DNA of 9,131 bases from Akkermansia muciniphila. Lineage in GTDB: Bacteria > Verrucomicrobiota > Verrucomicrobiia > Limisphaerales > SXTU01. Positions 6,853 to 9,131 of this stretch are shown piece by piece. Position numbers and translations under genes: made by a program. Under the pieces are notes generated by a model that was given only the letters and a program-made list of their open reading frames with translations, was not told the origin of the DNA and did no database searches. How positions within the stretch are numbered: position 1 is the first letter of the stretch; each line of letters begins with the position of its first letter. The DNA lies in NCBI GenBank assembly GCA_945872195.1, contig CAMBZO010000078.1, positions 1 through 9,131 on the forward strand, in the 5' to 3' direction.

Positions 6853-8198
6853 GCACCTTCACCACCCGCCGCTCCCTCCCACGTCGCACCTTCCTGCGCG
6901 GCATGGGTGCCACACTCGCGCTGCCACTGCTCGACGCGATGGTCCCCGCCGCCACCGCCGCCGCGAAAACGCTCGCCACGCCCGTGCGCCGGCTCGGCTA
7001 CGTCTTCATGCCGATGGGCGCGGACATCACGCGCTGGACGCCGCCGGGCGGCGACAAGCTCGACGAGTTGTCACCCATCCTCAGCTCGCTCGCGCCGGTG
7101 AAGCAGCACGTCAGCGTCGTCTCGAACTTGGAAATCAAAAACGCGTATCCCGGAACGCACGCGACCTCGAACGCCTCCTTCCTGAGCTGCGCGAAGGCCA
7201 AGCACACGGAGAGCACGGATTATTTCCTCGGCACAACGGTGGACCAGCTCGCCGCGCAGCAGCTCGGGCGCGACACGCAACTGCCCTCCCTGGAGATGGC
7301 GATGGACATGATGCAGACCGTCGGCCAGTGCGACAACGGCTACGCCTGCGTTTATCAGAACAACCTCTCGTGGTCGTCGCCCACCACACCGTTGCCCGCC
7401 GAGGCGCACCCGCGGCTGGTGTTCGAGCAGCTCTTCGGCGAGGGCGGCACCAAGGCCGAGCGCAAGGCCGCGCTCCGCAAACGCGCGAGCCTGCTGGACT
7501 TCGTGAAGGACGACCTCGCCCGGCTCGAACGCGCGCTCGGTCCCGCCGACCGCGCGAAGGTGAGCCACTACCTCGAAACCGTCCGTGAGGTCGAACGCCG
7601 CATCCAGAAAGCCGAGGCCGGCGTCGCAGAGAATCCGCTGCGCGACCTCGACCGACCCATCGGCGTGCCCGCGAGCTACGCGGAGCACGCACGGCTGATG
7701 TTTGATTTGCAAGTGCTCGCGATGCAGGGCGACGTGACGCGCGTCATCACCTTCCAACTCGCGCGCGAGACCAGCAACCGCACCTACCCCGACACCGGCG
7801 TCTCCGACCCGCATCACCCGCTTTCGCACCACGGCAACGACCCCGAGAAAGTCGCGCGCATGGCGAAGATAAACCAGTTCCACGTCTCCCTCTTCGCGGA
7901 GTTCCTCGGCAAGCTCGCCGCGACGAAGGAGGGCAACGGCACGCTCCTCGACCACTCGCTCTATCTCTACGGCAGCGGCATGGGCAACCCGAACCAGCAC
8001 GACCACATCAACCTGCCCATCATCGTCGCTGGCGGCGCGGGAGGCGTGATGAAGGGCGGTCGCCACATCCGCCACGCCAAGCCCACGCCGCTGGCGAACC
8101 TGCACCTCACGCTCCTCGACAAGGCCGGCGTCCGCCTCGACAAATTCGCTGACAGCGATGGGAAGATGAACGAGCTGTTTCAGCCGCTGGGGATTTAA
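6849..8198 (+). CDS. Tat-exported DUF1552 family protein (HxxSHH motif)
   Basis: 449 residues, the usual size for DUF1552. The N-terminus carries a twin-arginine signal, RRTFLRG (12-18), then a hydrophobic stretch (GATLALPLL) and an Ala-rich cleavage region near 34-39. Such signals export folded proteins, often with a bound metal or cofactor. The body holds RRLGYVFMPMG (about 47-57) and ends with the family-defining HHPLSHHGND: His323, Ser326, His327, His328 fit the HxxSHH pattern. LYGSGMGNPNQHDH and LPIIVAGGAGG follow. DUF1552 resembles DUF1501 and more distantly the alkaline phosphatase/sulfatase-like hydrolases, so a metal-dependent periplasmic role is plausible; no activity is known to me. 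Its four-base overlap with the cytochrome/PSD gene matches the pairing commonly seen in Planctomycetes, Verrucomicrobia and Acidobacteria. Identification of the family is secure; its function is open. Confidence 0.95.
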   Translation: MSTFTTRRSLPRRTFLRGMGATLALPLLDAMVPAATAAAKTLATPVRRLGYVFMPMGADITRWTPPGGDKLDELSPILSSLAPVKQHVSVVSNLEIKNAYPGTHATSNASFLSCAKAKHTESTDYFLGTTVDQLAAQQLGRDTQLPSLEMAMDMMQTVGQCDNGYACVYQNNLSWSSPTTPLPAEAHPRLVFEQLFGEGGTKAERKAALRKRASLLDFVKDDLARLERALGPADRAKVSHYLETVREVERRIQKAEAGVAENPLRDLDRPIGVPASYAEHARLMFDLQVLAMQGDVTRVITFQLARETSNRTYPDTGVSDPHHPLSHHGNDPEKVARMAKINQFHVSLFAEFLGKLAATKEGNGTLLDHSLYLYGSGMGNPNQHDHINLPIIVAGGAGGVMKGGRHIRHAKPTPLANLHLTLLDKAGVRLDKFADSDGKMNELFQPLGI

Positions 8199-8202
8199 GC
8201 AA

Positions 8203-8682
8203 ATGGTCCCAATGAATCAGGAAATTGAGGCGAGGCGAAACGCACCTCACTTTATTCTCCAGCGGTTTCCATACGAAGAGCCTCACGTCCTGAATCTAGT
8301 CCTTTCAGCCGGAAATGGGAATCTCGCTGGCAAGTTGGAGTTCTACTGCAACACTTTGGATTTGGCTGACCTCGGAATGAAACTCAGCGAATTCCCAAAG
8401 GCACCGGGCGACTACTGCACTTACGAACGGGGTTCACGTCTGGCTGAGCACCGTTTTGCGTATCACCTGCGTTTGCATGCTTACACTTCGGATTCTGTTG
8501 GCCACTGCGGATTGCAAATTGCCATGTCCAACAATGGACGCGGGCCAGCCGAGGAATCCTGTTCCTTTTTCATCTCGGCTGAACCTGCGGCGCTAAACCG
8601 ACTGGGGAGCCTCCTCACTACGTTCGGTGGATTGAATCACTCAGAACTGCACTGGTATGTGTCCGATGGCCACCTACTCTAA
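8203..8682 (+). CDS. Small protein of unknown function (possibly immunity-protein-like fold)
   Basis: 159 residues, not recognised with certainty. There is no signal peptide and no membrane segment, so it is probably cytoplasmic, unlike its exported neighbours. It looks alpha/beta: LNLVLSAGNGNLAGKLEFYC (31-50), a helix-like stretch LADLGMKLSEF, then strands such as FAYHLRLHAYTS and CGLQIAMSNN, and a final AALNRLGSLLTTF helix. A 'strand, GxLeFy, helix, strand, polar loop, strand, helix' order recalls small WapI/contact-system immunity-like proteins, but no diagnostic motif supports this. Hand-counted G+C over 8221-8400 is 89/180 (about 49%), against about 64% just upstream, and wobble positions are relaxed, suggesting later acquisition. 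The start at 8203 is 4 bases after the DUF1552 stop; GGGGA at 8189-8193 lies 9 bases upstream and favours it over ATG 8212. Its last 17 bases overlap the ankyrin gene. Confidence 0.75.
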   Translation: MVPMNQEIEARRNAPHFILQRFPYEEPHVLNLVLSAGNGNLAGKLEFYCNTLDLADLGMKLSEFPKAPGDYCTYERGSRLAEHRFAYHLRLHAYTSDSVGHCGLQIAMSNNGRGPAEESCSFFISAEPAALNRLGSLLTTFGGLNHSELHWYVSDGHLL

Positions 8683-9131
8683 GACATCCAATCGCCCTCT
8701 CCGGTTGACGCTTGCGTTCAGCCTGATGGTGGACTTGCTTGGCGCGACTCTCGGCTTCGCGGCAAATTCTCCGCTCGCCGACGCCGCTGAGAAGGCCGAC
8801 TGGCCGCGCGTCCATCAACTTCTGAACGCGAAAACTGCCGCGCAATCTTCCCAACCCGATGGCACCACGGCGCTGCACTGGGCTGCGTATCACAACGACG
8901 CGGCGACCACGAAACTCCTGCTCGCTGCTGGCGCCGATGTGAAGGCGACGAATCACTTCGGCGTCTCCCCGCTTGCGCTCGCATGCGTCAACGGCGACGA
9001 GGCCATCGTCACCGCGCTCCTCGCTGCGGGCGCGAACGCGAACGCTGCGTTGCCCGGCGGCGAGTCTGCGCTGCACACCGCCGCGCGCACCGGGCGCATC
9101 GGCCCGGTGAAGGCGCTGCTAGTTCGCGGAG
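8666..9131 (+). CDS. Exported ankyrin-repeat protein (partial, C-terminus outside window)
   Basis: 155 visible residues, open at the window end. The N-terminus has basic residues (Lys6, Arg10, Arg13) and a hydrophobic core (about 14-31, LTLAFSLMVDLLGATLGF), then FAANS, which fits a Sec signal peptide. Ankyrin repeats follow: a degenerate one at about 38-63, DGTTALHWAAYHND...LLLAAGADV (65-92), FGVSPLALACVNG...LLAAGANAN (98-126), and GGESALHTAARTG...ALLVRG (131-155). The TALHWAA/SPLALAC/GAD features are clear consensus positions. Ankyrin repeats bind other proteins, so an exported scaffold or partner of the cytochrome and DUF1552 products is a reasonable inference. I recall similar exported ankyrin proteins beside DUF1592/DUF1552 genes in related phyla. 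Start chosen at ATG 8666 because it supplies the basic n-region; ATG 8726 would remove it. The start lies 17 bases inside the preceding gene, with no visible ribosome site, implying coupled translation. Confidence 0.9.
   Translation, partial: MATYSKTSNRPLRLTLAFSLMVDLLGATLGFAANSPLADAAEKADWPRVHQLLNAKTAAQSSQPDGTTALHWAAYHNDAATTKLLLAAGADVKATNHFGVSPLALACVNGDEAIVTALLAAGANANAALPGGESALHTAARTGRIGPVKALLVRG

Noticed and set aside
8196..8683. TAAG at both edges of the AT-richer gene as a target-site duplication
   Set aside because: Four bases that include two stop codons are expected by chance; no terminal inverted repeats or transposase are present.

Overview
The window is a high-GC bacterial chromosome segment. 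A hand count of 7861-8040 gives about 64% G+C. Gene content points to the PVC group, most likely Verrucomicrobiota. The pointers are a 'Planctomycete-type' cytochrome c/PSD-domain protein (DUF1587/1595/1592/1588/1585) joined to a Tat-exported DUF1552 protein, weak or absent Shine-Dalgarno sites at several starts, and a housekeeping FtsK with a long motor-domain insert. The phylum call is inference from family distribution, not from a marker-gene comparison.

Layout. (1) 1-2588, minus strand: most of ftsK, the septal DNA translocase, with its C-terminal end cut off by the window edge. (2) 2589-2775: a divergent intergenic region with a GC hairpin. (3) 2776-3645, plus: complete panC (pantoate-beta-alanine ligase, the last step of pantothenate synthesis). 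(4) 3646-3665: a hairpin in the tiny convergent gap. (5) 3666-4382, minus: an exported protein with a domain resembling the periplasmic HR domain of GspC/PilP-type secretion proteins, and a charged helical tail. (6) 4519-6852, plus: a secreted two-haem-motif cytochrome c/PSD multidomain protein. (7) 6849-8198, plus: a DUF1552 (HxxSHH) protein with a Tat signal, overlapping the previous gene by 4 bases. (8) 8203-8682, plus: a 159-residue protein of unknown function, clearly AT-richer than its surroundings. (9) 8666 to the window end, plus: an exported ankyrin-repeat protein, cut by the window edge, whose start lies inside the preceding gene.

Genes 6-9 are packed head to tail with overlaps or a 4-base gap and probably form one operon that makes an extracytoplasmic module: a haem protein exported by Sec, a Tat-exported partner with a conserved histidine cluster, and an exported ankyrin-repeat scaffold. 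The biochemical role of this module is not known to me. The most unusual point is the AT-richer small gene lodged between the DUF1552 gene and the ankyrin gene. Genes 1, 3 and 5 are transcribed separately and look like ordinary chromosomal genes. No tRNA, rRNA, CRISPR array, transposase or phage gene was seen.
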